A stretch of 64,000 nt of DNA. It comes from Gentiana macrophylla. Taxonomy: Eukaryota; Streptophyta; Magnoliopsida; Gentianales; Gentianaceae. The stretch is taken from positions 58,163,852-58,227,851 of the forward strand of contig CM047815.1 of NCBI GenBank assembly GCA_026214975.1, in the 5' to 3' direction. Position 1 is the first letter of the stretch; every line of letters begins with the position of its first letter. The position numbers were made by a program, and so were the translations under genes. Of the stretch, positions 12,988 through 24,321 are shown piece by piece. The notes below the pieces were generated by a model. That model was not told where the DNA came from. It made no database searches and saw only the letters and a list, made by a program, of their open reading frames with translations.

Positions 12988-14118
12988 TGTTAGGAAATCT
13001 AGCGGGAACGCAGTGGAATTCAAAATTTATTTTCTTTAACCAGGATCGAATTCGTTTAAGCAACAAACATAATAAGCTAGTAGACGGTGGTTACCTTGCT
13101 TGATCTAAAAGATCGACGCTTTGACCTTCTAAGGAAAGCAGTAGTGCATGGAGCCGCCCAAGCGTTCGGCCTCTACCGCTAGTCCACATGACCAACCCGC
13201 CGGAATCCACCATTGGATTGCAACTATAACAATCCGGTTGCTAGACCGACCTTTCCTCTCTCGCTAAAACTCTCTAGAAAAGCTCTCTATTTTCCACAAG
13301 AAACTAATAGTCTCTTGGAATTGTGATGTACAAAAGAGCTAGCTAACCCTCTCTTAAATAGTAGAAGTGGAGCCCCCTTATTGTCCCAATTTGATTGGGA
13401 GAAGCTCCCTATTAGATTGAGGAGAGAGAAAACATTTTCCTAATAAAACAAGAAAAATATATTTGGTTGATTTATCTCATTAATATTCAATATCTTGTAT
13501 TAAATATTCTTCCAAGATATATATTGACAATATCTCTTATTGAATATCATACCCAATCACTACCGCATGATCGCCTCATGGCTAGGGGAAACCTCAATAG
13601 TGTTAAAGTATGACAATCGACACCGTGATGTCATGAAGACTCTGGTCTAAGGACAATTACACAACCGCCACATAGTGCGAAACTTAATAAAGTAAGTGGG
13701 TCTATCTAACGTACGCATTCTCTAATACACGTCCACGTACAGTCCAAGTGTCTCTACACTTTGATAGACGAGATCCATCCCTACCTTCAATAAGATAGAA
13801 GACATCTAATACGTGCTAGTCTAATCGTACTATCAATGTCCTATTTAATAGCACATACGACTAGAGACATTTAAGTATCAAACCTTTTAAAGTGAGTCGA
13901 GATCTCATCAACCATAATCACTATCATGGTTTCTCTTTCACAGTTTGACACTAGGGACGTTATCAAATATACAGTCACAAATTGGTTCATATAAAGGAAC
14001 ATAATATATAATAACAGTAAGCCATTTATTATATGTATAAACATAAAGAAATAGTAGAAATGATCCGACCCGGTCAGATCCAGTCAAACCCAATTGAGTT
14101 TAGGACACTATTTCAACA
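12988..14118 (-). repeat. CopB 5' LTR (1.13 kb, internally deleted)
   Basis: It begins TGTTAGGAAATC and ends TTTCAACA. Alignment by eye to 5365-7575 is good at both ends but jumps from about 13540 to the equivalent of 7005. Part of the lost sequence is where the MITE sits in the other LTR, so it cannot show whether the MITE came before or after insertion. Confidence 0.85.
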
Positions 14119-15132
14119 ATCTATCCCTGTAGTAGGTAAGAAATAACTGAGAATATCTGTAGGTTGCCCAACAGCAAATCCTGCATGTCTAAGAGGATCA
14201 GAACTTAGCAAAGCCATCAACTTGTCAAGTTGCTGTGCCGTAAGTTTAGGAAACCCTAGTCCAGCAGACCTATTATGGGCATTATCTTCTTCTGTTGACT
14301 GTTCCTCTTCTACCAAACTAGCGATCTTTGACTTGAAACCAGAATGATAGACTTGCTTCTTGTAACAAGTCTCTTCGGTGTGGCCATAGAACTCACAAAA
14401 ACTACATTGTACCTTTTGGTATTCTTAGGTCTAACATTTGCAGCAGACACAGATCCTGGTCTGTTGACTGTTTGATATTGCCCCTGTCCATTCTTTTGAG
14501 ACAAGAGAACCATATAATCTTGATTTTTGGCCTTGTTTGCCTCATATAACTTCTGTCTCTCAAACTTGATGGCCATTACAAAGGCATCATGGATCCCTAG
14601 AAATGGTACCATCAACATTGCCTGTAAAACTATTGGCTCAAGTTCATCCCTTAAACTTTTAAGGAATTTCATGATATGTTCAGCCTCTATACGATCCATC
14701 AGAGTGCTAATTACATTGCAGTGACACTGTGGATCACAAGAACAAACTAGCATAGGCCTAATGGTCTAGATCTCTTCCCACAGAACCATTAATATTGTGA
14801 AATATTGATTGATCTGTTCATTGCTTCAGCTGATGCATATCTTCAAGAAGATCTGAAAGCCTCAACGTATCCACATTAGAAATTTTACAAGCAAGATTTT
14901 TCCTGACCGCATGTGCACTCTTGAAATACATCAAACTCTATGAAATGGTGTTCTCAACAGAATTCAAGATCCATGACCTCACCATTGTATCACATTGCCT
15001 CCATGCATGAAAATCTGCTAAATCTGCTTCTGGCCTCTTGATTGTGCCGTCTAGGAAGTCAATCTTGTTCCTGGTGATCAACACCATCTCCATGGACATC
15101 TTCCATGGGTTATAATTGTTGCCGTTCATCAA
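14119..15132 (-). pseudogene. CopA copia gag
   Basis: Gag forms the particle that packages element RNA. The minus strand from ATG at 15132 reads NYNPWKMSMEMVL and SWILNSVENTIS, typical of the N-terminal part of plant copia gag. A middle part (14753 leftward) reads IEAEHIMKFLKSL. A CCHC zinc knuckle (CSFCEFYGHTEETC) lies at about 14400-14359. Frames change between these parts, so the gene is broken. It ends abruptly at CopB, and the protease continues at 5364. Confidence 0.8.
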
Positions 15133-15710
15133 TGGCTAAACAAGTACTAGAGATGGATTCTCATTAGGATGAACATAAAATGGACTAGAGGGGCTTAATT
15201 CTTATTTCTTAGCTGCCATGGCCATCAAGAACTCCATAATTTATCAAAGATCAACAATAGAGAAAAATGATCAAGAAATGATCATAAAACTCGAAAATGA
15301 TCATAGTTTACTCACACGAAACTGGGAAACACAGAAAAGATGAAGAATTCTCTCAATATTTTTCAATAACCAGAGAAAATACATGAAAGCATTTAGAAAT
15401 TCTCAAATTTCTGCTATGATACCATGATAAAATTTGAAAAAATACAAACAAAGTGTAAAGAAAATGCGGAAGGATTATTATCGAAGTAAAATCAACAAGT
15501 TAAGTTACAATGTTGTTGTTCATGGGGTATTTATAGCTTCATACACCTCATTAATTAGTTATAATTAAGTTACTAACGGTTGCAACATAATTTAACTGAA
15601 TAACCGTATTCTGCCTATACTTGATCTACTGACTAACTCAGTAGGGTGCTGAGTCTTTAGAGCTCAGCTGACTGCACTCAGCAGACTTCTTTTAGCACAT
15701 ATACAGTAAG
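15133..15710 (-). repeat. CopA leader, primer binding site and 5' LTR
   Basis: The minus strand has TGGTATCATAGC at 15424-15413, two bases from the standard initiator-Met site. Just right of it the LTR begins (minus-strand end TTTTATCA at 15425). Its sequence resembles the CopC LTRs (TATAAATAC box, AACTTAACTTGTT, CAGCTGA-rich start) in the opposite orientation. The outer LTR end near 15710 is uncertain, and a matching TG was not found. Confidence 0.6.
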
Positions 15711-16381
15711 GAATGAATGGATTCCGAGTCTATGAAACACACACTCGTCTACTTATTCTCGAATAATGCCAACGTGAAAGTGATTCGTGTCGCACCACTT
15801 AGCAATCTTTAACAAACACATCAAACATTATCTTGTAATTAGTTGGATTCTGCAATAATTTCAGGATTAAGTTAATTCATATATATCATCTTGTGATTTA
15901 ATCAGATTTCTCAATCACAAATTATATGAGGAATGCAAATTAAATTGTTCAGAACTCTTACATCATATATAAATGCCCCACTTAGATAAAACCAATATCG
16001 ACAGTCTAGATAAATGGTCACACCATAATGTGTTATGAGGCACATTAATGGAGGTTTAATCAATTGACCTTATACTTTGATTAAGTTAACCATTAACTAA
16101 ACAATTTAAGTTTACCACCATAAATATAATCCTCGTGTGTGAGACACGCTAAGTTATATGGCTACATATGATACGTATCAGAGTTTTCAGTAGTCTATTA
16201 TTTATAAGCACAAAGTAAATCATACGTTGATAAATAATGTGTCATTTATTGATAATAAAAAACAATTATAGTAAATTGTCTTACATGCACTACACTTAGA
16301 ATGAACATGTTCTTCTAAAAATTGTAACTACATGAACACACAGTGATAAATCACTCTTATTGTGCTTCAAGTGATGATGGA
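15711..16381. other. unassigned AT-rich sequence
   Basis: No reading frame, repeat boundary or RNA gene is evident. It lies between the CopA LTR and the CopC LTR and may be an older LTR or host spacer. Confidence 0.4.
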
Positions 16382-16709
16382 TGTTACAATATTTAGATAA
16401 AGAAGTGATAGAAGCAAGAGGATGTGTATACACTCAGTTCAACTATTCAACTCAGCTGGCTTGAGAGTTCATTTGACTTACTCAGCTTATCTGACTACAA
16501 AGCTCAGCTTAGCTGACTTAGTTTCAGCGATTATGTAATGTAGTAACTTCCATTTTGTCATAACTGAATGTAATTGATGTTTGTAACTGTTGTAGTAAAG
16601 TATGAACTATAAATACTTCATGATCAACACATTGTAAATTAACTTGTTCATTATGCTATGACCAATAACATTATGTATTTTATTTTCTCACATGCTTTCA
16701 ATTTCATCA
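16382..16709 (+). repeat. CopC 5' LTR
   Basis: It runs from TGTTACAATATT to TTTCATCA and contains a TATAAATACTTC box and CTCAGCT-rich stretches. It is 328 bp, the same as its partner at 34269-34596. Coding sequence follows at once, with no primer binding site. Confidence 0.8.
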
Positions 16710-16712
16710 ATT

Positions 16713-18068
16713 TATGAGTCTTGAGAGGCTTTCTGCTGAGTATGCAAAATTTGTCGGTGCCATTGATGCAGTCACTAAGCCCAAGACTTACAATAAAGCA
16801 ATCAAGCATGATAAATGGAAGGAAGCTATGCAGAAGTAAAATGAAGCATTGCAGAAGACCAACACATGGGAGATTGTTACTTTACCTTTGGTCAATAAAC
16901 CTATTGGATGCAAGTGTACAAGATAAATTATAACCCTGATGGCTCAATAGAAAGGTATAAGGCCAGGTTGATGGAAAATGGATATACTCAGACTTATGGC
17001 ATTGATTATCAGGAGACCTTCTCTCCAGTTCACAACAGTTTGAGCTTTTCTAGCAGCTGCAACAACCAATAACTGGCACCTACATCAAATGGATGTGAAT
17101 ACTGATTTTCTACATGGAGACTTGCATGAAGATGTCTAGATGCAACTTCCTTTAGACTTTAGTTCTAACAACCTAAATCAAGTGTGCAGATTCATCAAAT
17201 CATTCTATGTCTTGAAGCAAACCAGCAGACAATGGAATTGCAAGTTGAAAGAATCCTGGAAAGCCAGAGTTTGTTCAGTCCAAGAATAATCATAACCAGA
17301 GAAGAATTTTATTGCCCTGCTGGTTTGTGTAGATGATGTCATTGCAGTCAGTCCTGATTTGAATTAGATTCAACAAGTTAAGGATCATTTTCATAAACAG
17401 TTCACCATCAAAGATCATGGTAAGCTGAGATATCTTCTAGGCATTGAGTCTTCTATGACACCTAGTGGGATTTCTATTTCTCAAAGAAAATACACTCGAA
17501 ATCCCCTACAAGAATATGATTTCTTGGGGGCTAAACATGTGAAGACTTTAATGGAATCCAAACAGACATTACAACACGGGGATTCACCTTTACTAGATGA
17601 TAATACTGCCTACAGATCTTTACTTTGAAAGTGATCTACTTAACTTTGACCAAACCTGATATTGCATTTGTTGTTCAACAGCTGAGTCAATTTTCAGATA
17701 CTCCAACTGAGAACCACATGAAAGCAACACATAGGCTTATCAGATATTTTAAGGCTAATCCAGGACATTGTATTTTCTTCTTGGTTCATAACACATTCAA
17801 CCGAAAGGGATTCACTGACATTGATTGGGCAGGATGACTTGAGACTGGGAAATCTATTTTCGGCTATATGATGTTCCTAGGAGATGCCTTCATTTCATGG
17901 AAGGCTATGAAATAGACAACCATTGCCATAAGTTCTTCTGAATCTGAATACGGGGAAATGGCTAATGCAACCTGTGAGATGGCTTATCTACATCTTGAAG
18001 GATTTGCATATTCCCGTTCAACTTCCTAATGTTTTGTTCTTTGAGAATGCAGTGCTTTACATAATTCT
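16713..18068 (+). pseudogene. CopC reverse transcriptase and first part of RNase H
   Basis: This encoded the RNA-dependent DNA polymerase that copies element RNA. It begins in the linker before reverse transcriptase and shows NTWEIVTLP (about 16860), HQMDVNTDFL (about 17083) and the catalytic VDD (17329-17337, Val-Asp-Asp with Cys instead of Tyr before it). RNase H follows, with FTDIDWAG (about 17811) and SSESEYGEMANA (about 17932). Many in-frame stops are present, for example just after 16830 and 17830. The frame is cut at 18068 by LtrD. Confidence 0.85.
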
Positions 18069-19130
18069 TGTTGAGTTATGAGCCCCAGTTGCATATATGT
18101 TTGATTAATTTACCAAAATACCCTTAATATATGCTTTGACTACTATACCCCTGTCACTAACCGCCATGAAGTTAAAGCTTACATCATATGTAAAATTCTT
18201 GTGTTTAAAGTTTTTTTTGCAGGTTTTATTGACTTTATGATTGATTATTAAATTACTAACTTAATTTGTAAAATTAATCTATTATCTATTAAATTTATGA
18301 ATTAGTTAATTTAATTTAACTAATCAATATATAAAACCCAAGTCTACCAGGCCATTCTTTTTTTGTCCATAGTCTGGCCCAGTTTTTCCTTTTATCGATT
18401 CACCTTAAACCCGAATTTTACATAAAATCCATTCCAATTTGTCAGCCTCCTCTCACACTCTAAATCGGCTATCAAAGAGTCCCCTTCTCTCCGTCTTCTC
18501 CAAATCTTCCATCTTTAATGATAATCCCGACTCATCTACACCCGTAATCTCCTCCCCTACCTTTTCTGATGACAATTGAGCTTTAATGGTTTTGATTCTT
18601 GTGGATTCGCAACACGTATTTCACAAGAAAACGTGAAGGATCCTCTCAGAATCAAATCGGTGATATCCTCTCCTTTATTACACTGATTCTTTACCTTTTT
18701 GGTTATTGAATCATGTCTAGCACTTATTGTCTGATTCTCTGTAGATTTCTTGAGAAGAACAGTACAACTGCCTTGATACGAAGTCCTCTGATGCTGAAAA
18801 AGGAAAGATCTTGGGGATTTCATCACCCCAGATATTCAGTGATCTTTCGAAGGCTTAAAGACTGGGCCTTTATTACAAATCGTTGCAGTTTCGATCTCCA
18901 TGGCAACCAGACCCTGTGTATGTAAATGCTATAGACATTAAATGGTGATATCTTTCTAGTCATATCATTTTCTTTCAGTATTAATTCTGATTTGAATTGA
19001 AATCTGCCTTGACTTTTCCTTATGTTGTGATTGCAGATCCTATGGGTCGAAAGAAACACGTGCTAAACGTGATGGCTGGCTTCAAAGCTATTAAATATCG
19101 TATCTTTTTATTATTAAGTTAATATCTTAT
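18069..19130 (+). other. LtrD left part
   Basis: This stretch is AT-rich with no convincing gene. The block at 19013-19095 (acceptor-like TTGCAG followed by AAACACGTG and TGATGG) resembles 28896-28965 on the other side of SirE1. The two copies were about 130 bp apart before SirE1 inserted. Confidence 0.5.
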
Positions 19131-20546
19131 TGTTGGTCCCAGAGAAGGGTGAAACTATAGTCAGAGGGGGGGTGAATGACTATAGTGGAGTTTCAAAAAC
19201 TTTTCTTCTTCTAGTTAAAAGCTTTTGGGCAGTGGATAAGTCCCTTCTTACTATATTGTTTTCAAATCGGTTTAGACAGTCACTGATGCAAATTATGATG
19301 TATGCAAATTGAATGAATGCTGTAAAGTAAATTGCAGAAATTAAATTAACACAAGGCTTATAGTGGTTCAGGGTGGTGTAATCCCTTAATCCACTCTTCT
19401 CCTGTGATGATTGGAGGAATTCACTATTGTTTTCACAGATACAATAGTATGATTGTCCTTGGCTTCCCAAGCTTCACAATCTACAAGACTATCACTCCTT
19501 GACTGCAGCAGCTTCAGTGATTCAGTCTTCCTTCTGCTGTTCCTTAAGATCAAGATCCTTGAACAGCTATCACAGATTCAACTCCTTCTCAGATTGCCTC
19601 GATTGATTTGCTTGATCGATGTGAATGTGATTCACACACTTGCTTGATCAATCCTCAGTTCTGAGTATGACTTTGTAGCTTTGAAGTCTGAGTTGATCAC
19701 TAGATGTATCCTTGTAATTTCAGAGAGACGGTTTTTCAAATTGACAGAGTTTCAGCTAGATTTTTCTTTCTTTATCATCATTTTCTTTTTCTGTCAATGC
19801 CTTCTATTTATAGCCTTGAATACCTTCGTTTTTGAAATTCCGTCCGTTGGCTATATTAATGAGGGAATAATCCTTGATTTTATTCTTGATTCCCCCTTAA
19901 TTGTATTCTCCTTAATTTCAGTGATCGGATTCTTTCTTCAAACGTATTGCAGATAATCCGTCCTTGATTGATCCTTTAATGATTTGAGCATTTAATGCAT
20001 GATCTTCTGAATCTTCATCGTATATCAATTCTGGCCTTGTAGGTGTCTCTTCGCCGTTTCTAGAACGGTCGAGTGAGCCTACTGACTTAGCTGTCACTTC
20101 TTCTTTTTCTTTGTTTTGTTTTCTCTTTGCGAAAGTCGGTTTACTCGGCCCGATTCTTTGTTTCCTTCTTTGTTCTAGTATTTGGAGAGTCTTTGAACTT
20201 CACTGATCCTTGATTTGAGTGGGACCAGTGTACACCATATTTGAACATTTGAGTTTTATCATTTAAAACATAACTTAGACTTATCCAAGGTCATCACAGA
20301 CTTCCTTGGTTATAAGTCAGACCATAAAGTCTTCATTACTTCTCTGCTGGTGCTTGGCTGGCTTCACTCTGCCGAATATCTGTCTTTGCTTTGCCATCCT
20401 ACCAACTAGTACAATACTTGTCTGACTTAACTTATACAACTTGTCAGACCCTAAGTAAAGACTTACACAGAGAATTCTAACTTATTTCAGGCTTGCTATA
20501 ACAGCTAGTATGGCCATCATCAAAACATAATAAAATGTTCCTAACA
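19131..20546 (-). repeat. SirE1 3' LTR
   Basis: It runs from TGTTGGTCC to CCTAACA, 1416 bp. Most differences from the partner LTR are CTG/CAG sites here against ACG/CGA-like triplets there (see findings). Confidence 0.9.
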
Positions 20547-20560
20547 ATTTCCCCCTTTTT
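20547..20560 (-). other. SirE1 polypurine tract
   Basis: The minus strand reads AAAAAGGGGGAAAT directly before the 3' LTR, the expected primer for plus-strand DNA. The same kind of tract precedes the SirE2 3' LTR. Confidence 0.85.
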
Positions 20561-20745
20561 GATGATGCCAAAACCCTCATAAGCCTGAACATAAGTGATC
20601 ATGATTTTCATAATAAACAACAGATAAAAAGTTCAATAATTTTATTCATCCATCATAGGGCAATAAGATATTGCATCTTTTTATTTAAATGAACAAAGGC
20701 AAATGATAAGATAAATTGAATTGAATTAAGCAACAGGCAATTGGT

Positions 20746-21859
20746 TTACTTCTTCATTTCTTCAAACCTGATGCCCTTGCCTTTGCTGTCCTCGCCTTTG
20801 CTGCCCTTTCTCTTTCCACTGGAGCTTTCCACCTTTCCCTTCCCACTGGAGCTTTCAGGCTTTGAGTTACCTTCCCCCTTTGTGGCAGCATCAAAAGCGT
20901 GCTTCAAGGTGCGCAATTGCCGCGATCGGACTCGGGAGAGGGCCATACTTTTTTTCTCCGAGTATTTTGTTGTTGGCCTCACCAACTTTGATGAGAAAGT
21001 CCAGGTTGCTTGCCGAATGTTCCATGATTTCATCTAGATTTGAAGTTTGGGTGTGTGAGCATTGAGGGTGTCGACCACGGCTTGAGATTGTTGTCAACCG
21101 TCGCGAGATGGTATTCAAGATTGGTTTGGACATGGTGAGGATGAGGTGTTGTAAGTTGCAAATTAAGTTTCCCTGTCTCTCCATGACCTCATCTTGAATT
21201 TTGATATGGCTGATGAGGGCCTCAATCTTGTGATGGAAGGAGGTTGCTTCACTCCTTAAAGCGGTCTTGATTACGCATCATTTGTAGTATTGCCTTTCCA
21301 TGTCCACAATGAGGGGTTGAATGTCCAGATTGAACACTCTTTCTGGATCAATTTCTTCTGGTGCCACATGGGCATTCTCTTCACCCTCATCACTTTCATC
21401 CTCAGCATCTTCACCTTGCTTCTCCTCATTTTCTTCTTCAACTTCTTGCTCTTCCTTTTCTTCCATCTGCTCTTGTTCTGCCTCATTAGACACAGGGTCA
21501 TTTAGAGGTTGTTGTTGAGTGTGGACTGCTTCATCTACCACTGGTCCCCCTTGTGCAATTGTGGGGGAGTTGACAAGTTCGGCCGAGTGAGCTTTATCAG
21601 CTGGCTCACTCGGCTGGTTGTCAACTTTGCCTATGCTTTTGAAAAGCACTTCCTGGAGAGTCAGTTCATCATCAGAATGTTTCAAGATTTTCTCCTTCTG
21701 AGTGGTGATCTTCTGACTCATCCCCTTCATCTTGTATCTCCTCCTCATCAGATGAGGTGAGTCTATATCCTTCTTCACCTTCTTCCAGGTAGGTGACTCC
21801 TCCTGGTGCGTTCTTCTTACATTCTTTGTGTCATCACCGATGGTCACGAGCTCATCCAA
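20746..21859 (-). pseudogene. SirE1 accessory gene, C-terminal half
   Basis: This continues the 313-residue frame at 21844-22785 after a shift at about 21870. The first piece (21859-21278, 193 codons) is strongly acidic, with a Glu-rich run around residues 130-160. A later piece ending at 20746 is basic and Ser/Lys/Gly-rich, with tandem ESSSGKGK-type units, and finishes GKGIRFEEMKK. Without the shifts the accessory protein would have been about 680 residues. An acidic middle and a basic tail suggest binding to protein or nucleic acid, but this is inference. Confidence 0.65.
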
Positions 21860-22785
21860 ATTCTTTGGTGTCGAGGCATATTGGCCTCCTCTTGTGTCTT
21901 TTGAGATCTGGTTCTCCGTCCCACTCCTGATCTACTGCCTTCAGGTTGCTTTCTTTTGTTCCCAGCTATGGGTTTGGGTTTTAGGGAAGCCTTGATGTAA
22001 GTAAACATCGTCTTGGATTTGTGTGGAGACTGCAAGTTTGTGGGTCGTACTTTCAACTGATTGAACAAATGTTGAAGATGGAACCCATATGATTTCTTCT
22101 CCCAGAAATCACCCTTTTTCTGCAAACCCTTGCCTGGTGCAGTGATGGATAGATCGATTTCCTTTTGAATCTGATCCTTCATTCGATTGAACACAAATGT
22201 TGCCCAGTCAAATTTGATGCGATTGTAGATAATGGCCATCAGTTTAATTCGTGCCTCAGTCAGGTTTTCCATTGACCCTTTTTTGCCTTCAATATTTTTG
22301 GTGATAACTGGTGCAAACTCAGCAAACGGAAGTTTGAGCGTTGATCTGGGTAGATTGTATGTTTTGCTGTTTTTCTTTGGACTTTTGGCTATCTCCGTCC
22401 AGAACTTTGCAATGTCAGTTGTGAAAAGCTTGAAATTATCCGGTCCTTTCAATGGAAGGTGAAGGTAACGGTTGAGTGCACCTGGTGTGATGATTACTTC
22501 TCTTCCAAAGATTGAGCTTTGGATGCGATCAACTTCAGTCTTCTTTGTGCTAGGCACAAATTTGGCGTTTTTCCAAAATGCTATCAGATTCTCATAGCAG
22601 ATTCCAGTTATTGGAGGGTTTAGGAAAGTCATCAGCCCCAAATTTGAGCAGCAATCAACCAAACGTTGAGCTTTTGAGTCATTATCACAAAATGAGAGAT
22701 AGTGCTCAGGTTTGAAAAACGAGCCGGTTATGATTGATTTTTCGTAGTATTTTTCAGTAGCGGTGATTTGGGAGGATGAAGCCAT
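21844..22785 (-). CDS. SirE1 accessory protein, N-terminal 313 residues
   Basis: I do not recognise a named function. The ATG at 22785 is chosen because it opens the frame (MASSSQITATEKYYEK) and lies about 150 bp after a TATA box. Two segments are shared with the accessory genes of SirE2 and SirE3: FWKNAKFV followed by REVIITPGALNRYL (about residues 70-108), and LMAIIYNRIKFDWATFV (about residues 185-200). The C-terminus is basic (KRKQPEGSRSG). No signal peptide or membrane span is visible, so it does not look like an envelope protein. The layout recalls plant families annotated only as 'putative plant transposon protein'. It is the only long intact frame in this element. Confidence 0.7.
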   Translation of the reverse strand: MASSSQITATEKYYEKSIITGSFFKPEHYLSFCDNDSKAQRLVDCCSNLGLMTFLNPPITGICYENLIAFWKNAKFVPSTKKTEVDRIQSSIFGREVIITPGALNRYLHLPLKGPDNFKLFTTDIAKFWTEIAKSPKKNSKTYNLPRSTLKLPFAEFAPVITKNIEGKKGSMENLTEARIKLMAIIYNRIKFDWATFVFNRMKDQIQKEIDLSITAPGKGLQKKGDFWEKKSYGFHLQHLFNQLKVRPTNLQSPHKSKTMFTYIKASLKPKPIAGNKRKQPEGSRSGVGRRTRSQKTQEEANMPRHQRIWMSS

Positions 22786-22933
22786 TGATGAGTAGAGGAG
22801 GATTAGAAGAGTATATCTTGAGATTTTAGTGAGAAAAAGTAGGGTTTGTAATTTGCAGAAGTATGTAAAAATTTCTGAGAAGGGTTTATAATTCGTAAGA
22901 GAGCGTAGAGATCTCTGAAAATCTCTAAGTCTT

Positions 22934-22944
22934 GTTTATATAGG
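22934..22944 (-). promoter_or_regulatory. candidate internal TATA box for SirE1 accessory gene
   Basis: The minus strand reads CCTATATAAAC, about 150 bp upstream of the accessory ATG at 22785. The stretch between RNase H (ending 23438) and this box has no gene. SirE2 and SirE3 have a TATA box at the equivalent place, which argues against chance. Confidence 0.55.
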
Positions 22945-23437
22945 TGATTTTGGGTAGTGTGAACGTGGTTTGAATATGAAAGGATTTAGTGACATAATGG
23001 CGTGATTTTGTGTATGAAAATCGCGATATTCGAGGGAAATGGGGGTGTGGTTTGAGGCAAGTAATGATAGAGCCCGTGAATCGAGGAGTTTATAATTCGA
23101 AAAATAATATAATTACCTCTACGATCATAAGTTGATCGCCACGTGTGTATAGAATAATCCTCCATAATTTCCTTATTCTCCACGTGTAATCAGAATTGAT
23201 TTTGTTCACACTCTTAATTTGTCCAAGTCTTTATTTCGGTGAAGTGCCTTCGCTGGCCACTTAGCCGTTCTATAGGTTCTTTACTTAACTGCTCTATTTC
23301 TTTATTTCTAACAATCGGTTAAGTTACCTTCATTTGGATGCCGATTGCCTTACTTGCTGCATCTCCTGTAACGGCAAAGGTCGTACCAGTCAATGAAGTC
23401 ACTTAGCCGGTTACTCCAGCTAGCCGCTTTTTGATAC

Positions 23438-23868
23438 TTATTCAATTTCAATCATTCCTAACTCAGTTCTTAGCTTGCTAAATCTTTCATAACTGAGTGG
23501 TTTAGTGAAGATGTCAGCCAATTGATCTTCAATGGGTATGTGTTTTAGGATGACATCCCCTTTTTCAACATGGTCTCTGATAAAATGATGTCTCACATCA
23601 ATGTGCTTTGTTCTTGAGTGCAATACTGGATTTTCTGTAATAGATATTGCACTTGTGTTATCACACATGATTGGAATTGTTTTCTCTTCTACTCCATAGT
23701 CCCTTAGCTGTTGTCTTATCCACAGTACTTGTGCACAACAGCTACCTGCTGCTATGTATTCTGCTTCAGCTGTTGATGTATTTATGGAGTTTTGCTTTTT
23801 ACTGAACCAAGAGACTAGTCTGGTTCCTAGCATTTGGCAAGTTCCAGAGGTGCTTTTTCTTCTTGATC
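23438..23868 (-). pseudogene. SirE1 RNase H
   Basis: RNase H removes the RNA strand during cDNA synthesis. The frame shows NRLVSWF-like GTRLVSWFSKKQ, the AEAEYIAAGS motif with its catalytic Glu, MCDNTSAI with the catalytic Asp, HSRTKHIDVRHHF, and DQLADIFTKPL near the end. The C-terminal part is clean for 131 codons. Its upstream neighbour is integrase rather than reverse transcriptase: the two overlap in different frames near 23827-23868, marking the deletion joint. Confidence 0.85.
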
Positions 23869-24321
23869 TTGAAGATCTTCACCATTTGTGTTTGGTTCAT
23901 CAAAAACCACATGTATTGATTCTTCAATCACCAAAGTTCTTTTATTTAGTACTCTGAATGCTTTGCTGGTGTCTGAGTATCCCATGAAGATTGCTTCATC
24001 AGCCTTCTCATCAAAGGTATGCAGTTGATTCCTGTTTAAGACAAAACATTTTGATCCAAACATGTGAAAATATGAGATATTGGGTTTTCTACCATTCCAT
24101 ATTTCATATGGAGTTTTTCCATGGTGTTTGTTGATGATTGATCTGTTTTGTGTATGGCATGCTGTGTTTGCTGCTTCAGCCCAAAATCTCTTTGGTAAAC
24201 ATGCTCCAGCAATCATTGTTCTGACTGCTTCTTTGAGAGTTCTGTTTCTTCTTTCTGCTACACCATTTTGTTGTGGAGTTCTGCTGCTGAGATAGTTGAT
24301 GTAGTACTCCATTTTCTCCAC
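23827..24321 (-). CDS. SirE1 integrase, C-terminal part (partial)
   Basis: The frame opens after the second catalytic Asp. It shows TPQQNGVAERRNRTL with the catalytic Glu, then TPYEIWNGRKPNISYF and FDEKADEAIFMGYSDTSKAFRV, all typical of copia integrase and its C-terminal domain. It ends in the acidic linker that normally leads to reverse transcriptase, where the 3' half of pol has been removed down to RNase H. Confidence 0.8.
   Translation of the reverse strand: MEKMEYYINYLSSRTPQQNGVAERRNRTLKEAVRTMIAGACLPKRFWAEAANTACHTQNRSIINKHHGKTPYEIWNGRKPNISYFHMFGSKCFVLNRNQLHTFDEKADEAIFMGYSDTSKAFRVLNKRTLVIEESIHVVFDEPNTNGEDLQDQEEKAPLELAKC

Larger units (their letters stand above)
5365..14118 (-). mobile_element. 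CopB: decayed copia retrotransposon inserted in CopA
   Basis: Two LTRs begin TGTTA and end CAACA, an initiator-Met-type primer site lies next to the right LTR, and a purine tract lies next to the left LTR, so the element runs on the minus strand. The near-matching 5-bp flanks (ATCTG/ATCTA) and the split CopA reading support one insertion. LTR and leader are of the same family as CopH at 50922-60402. No intact gene remains. Confidence 0.85.

Noticed and set aside
21844..22785. Envelope protein in the SirE1 accessory position
   Set aside because: No signal peptide, transmembrane segment or Cys pattern is visible. The sequence is soluble and basic at its end.
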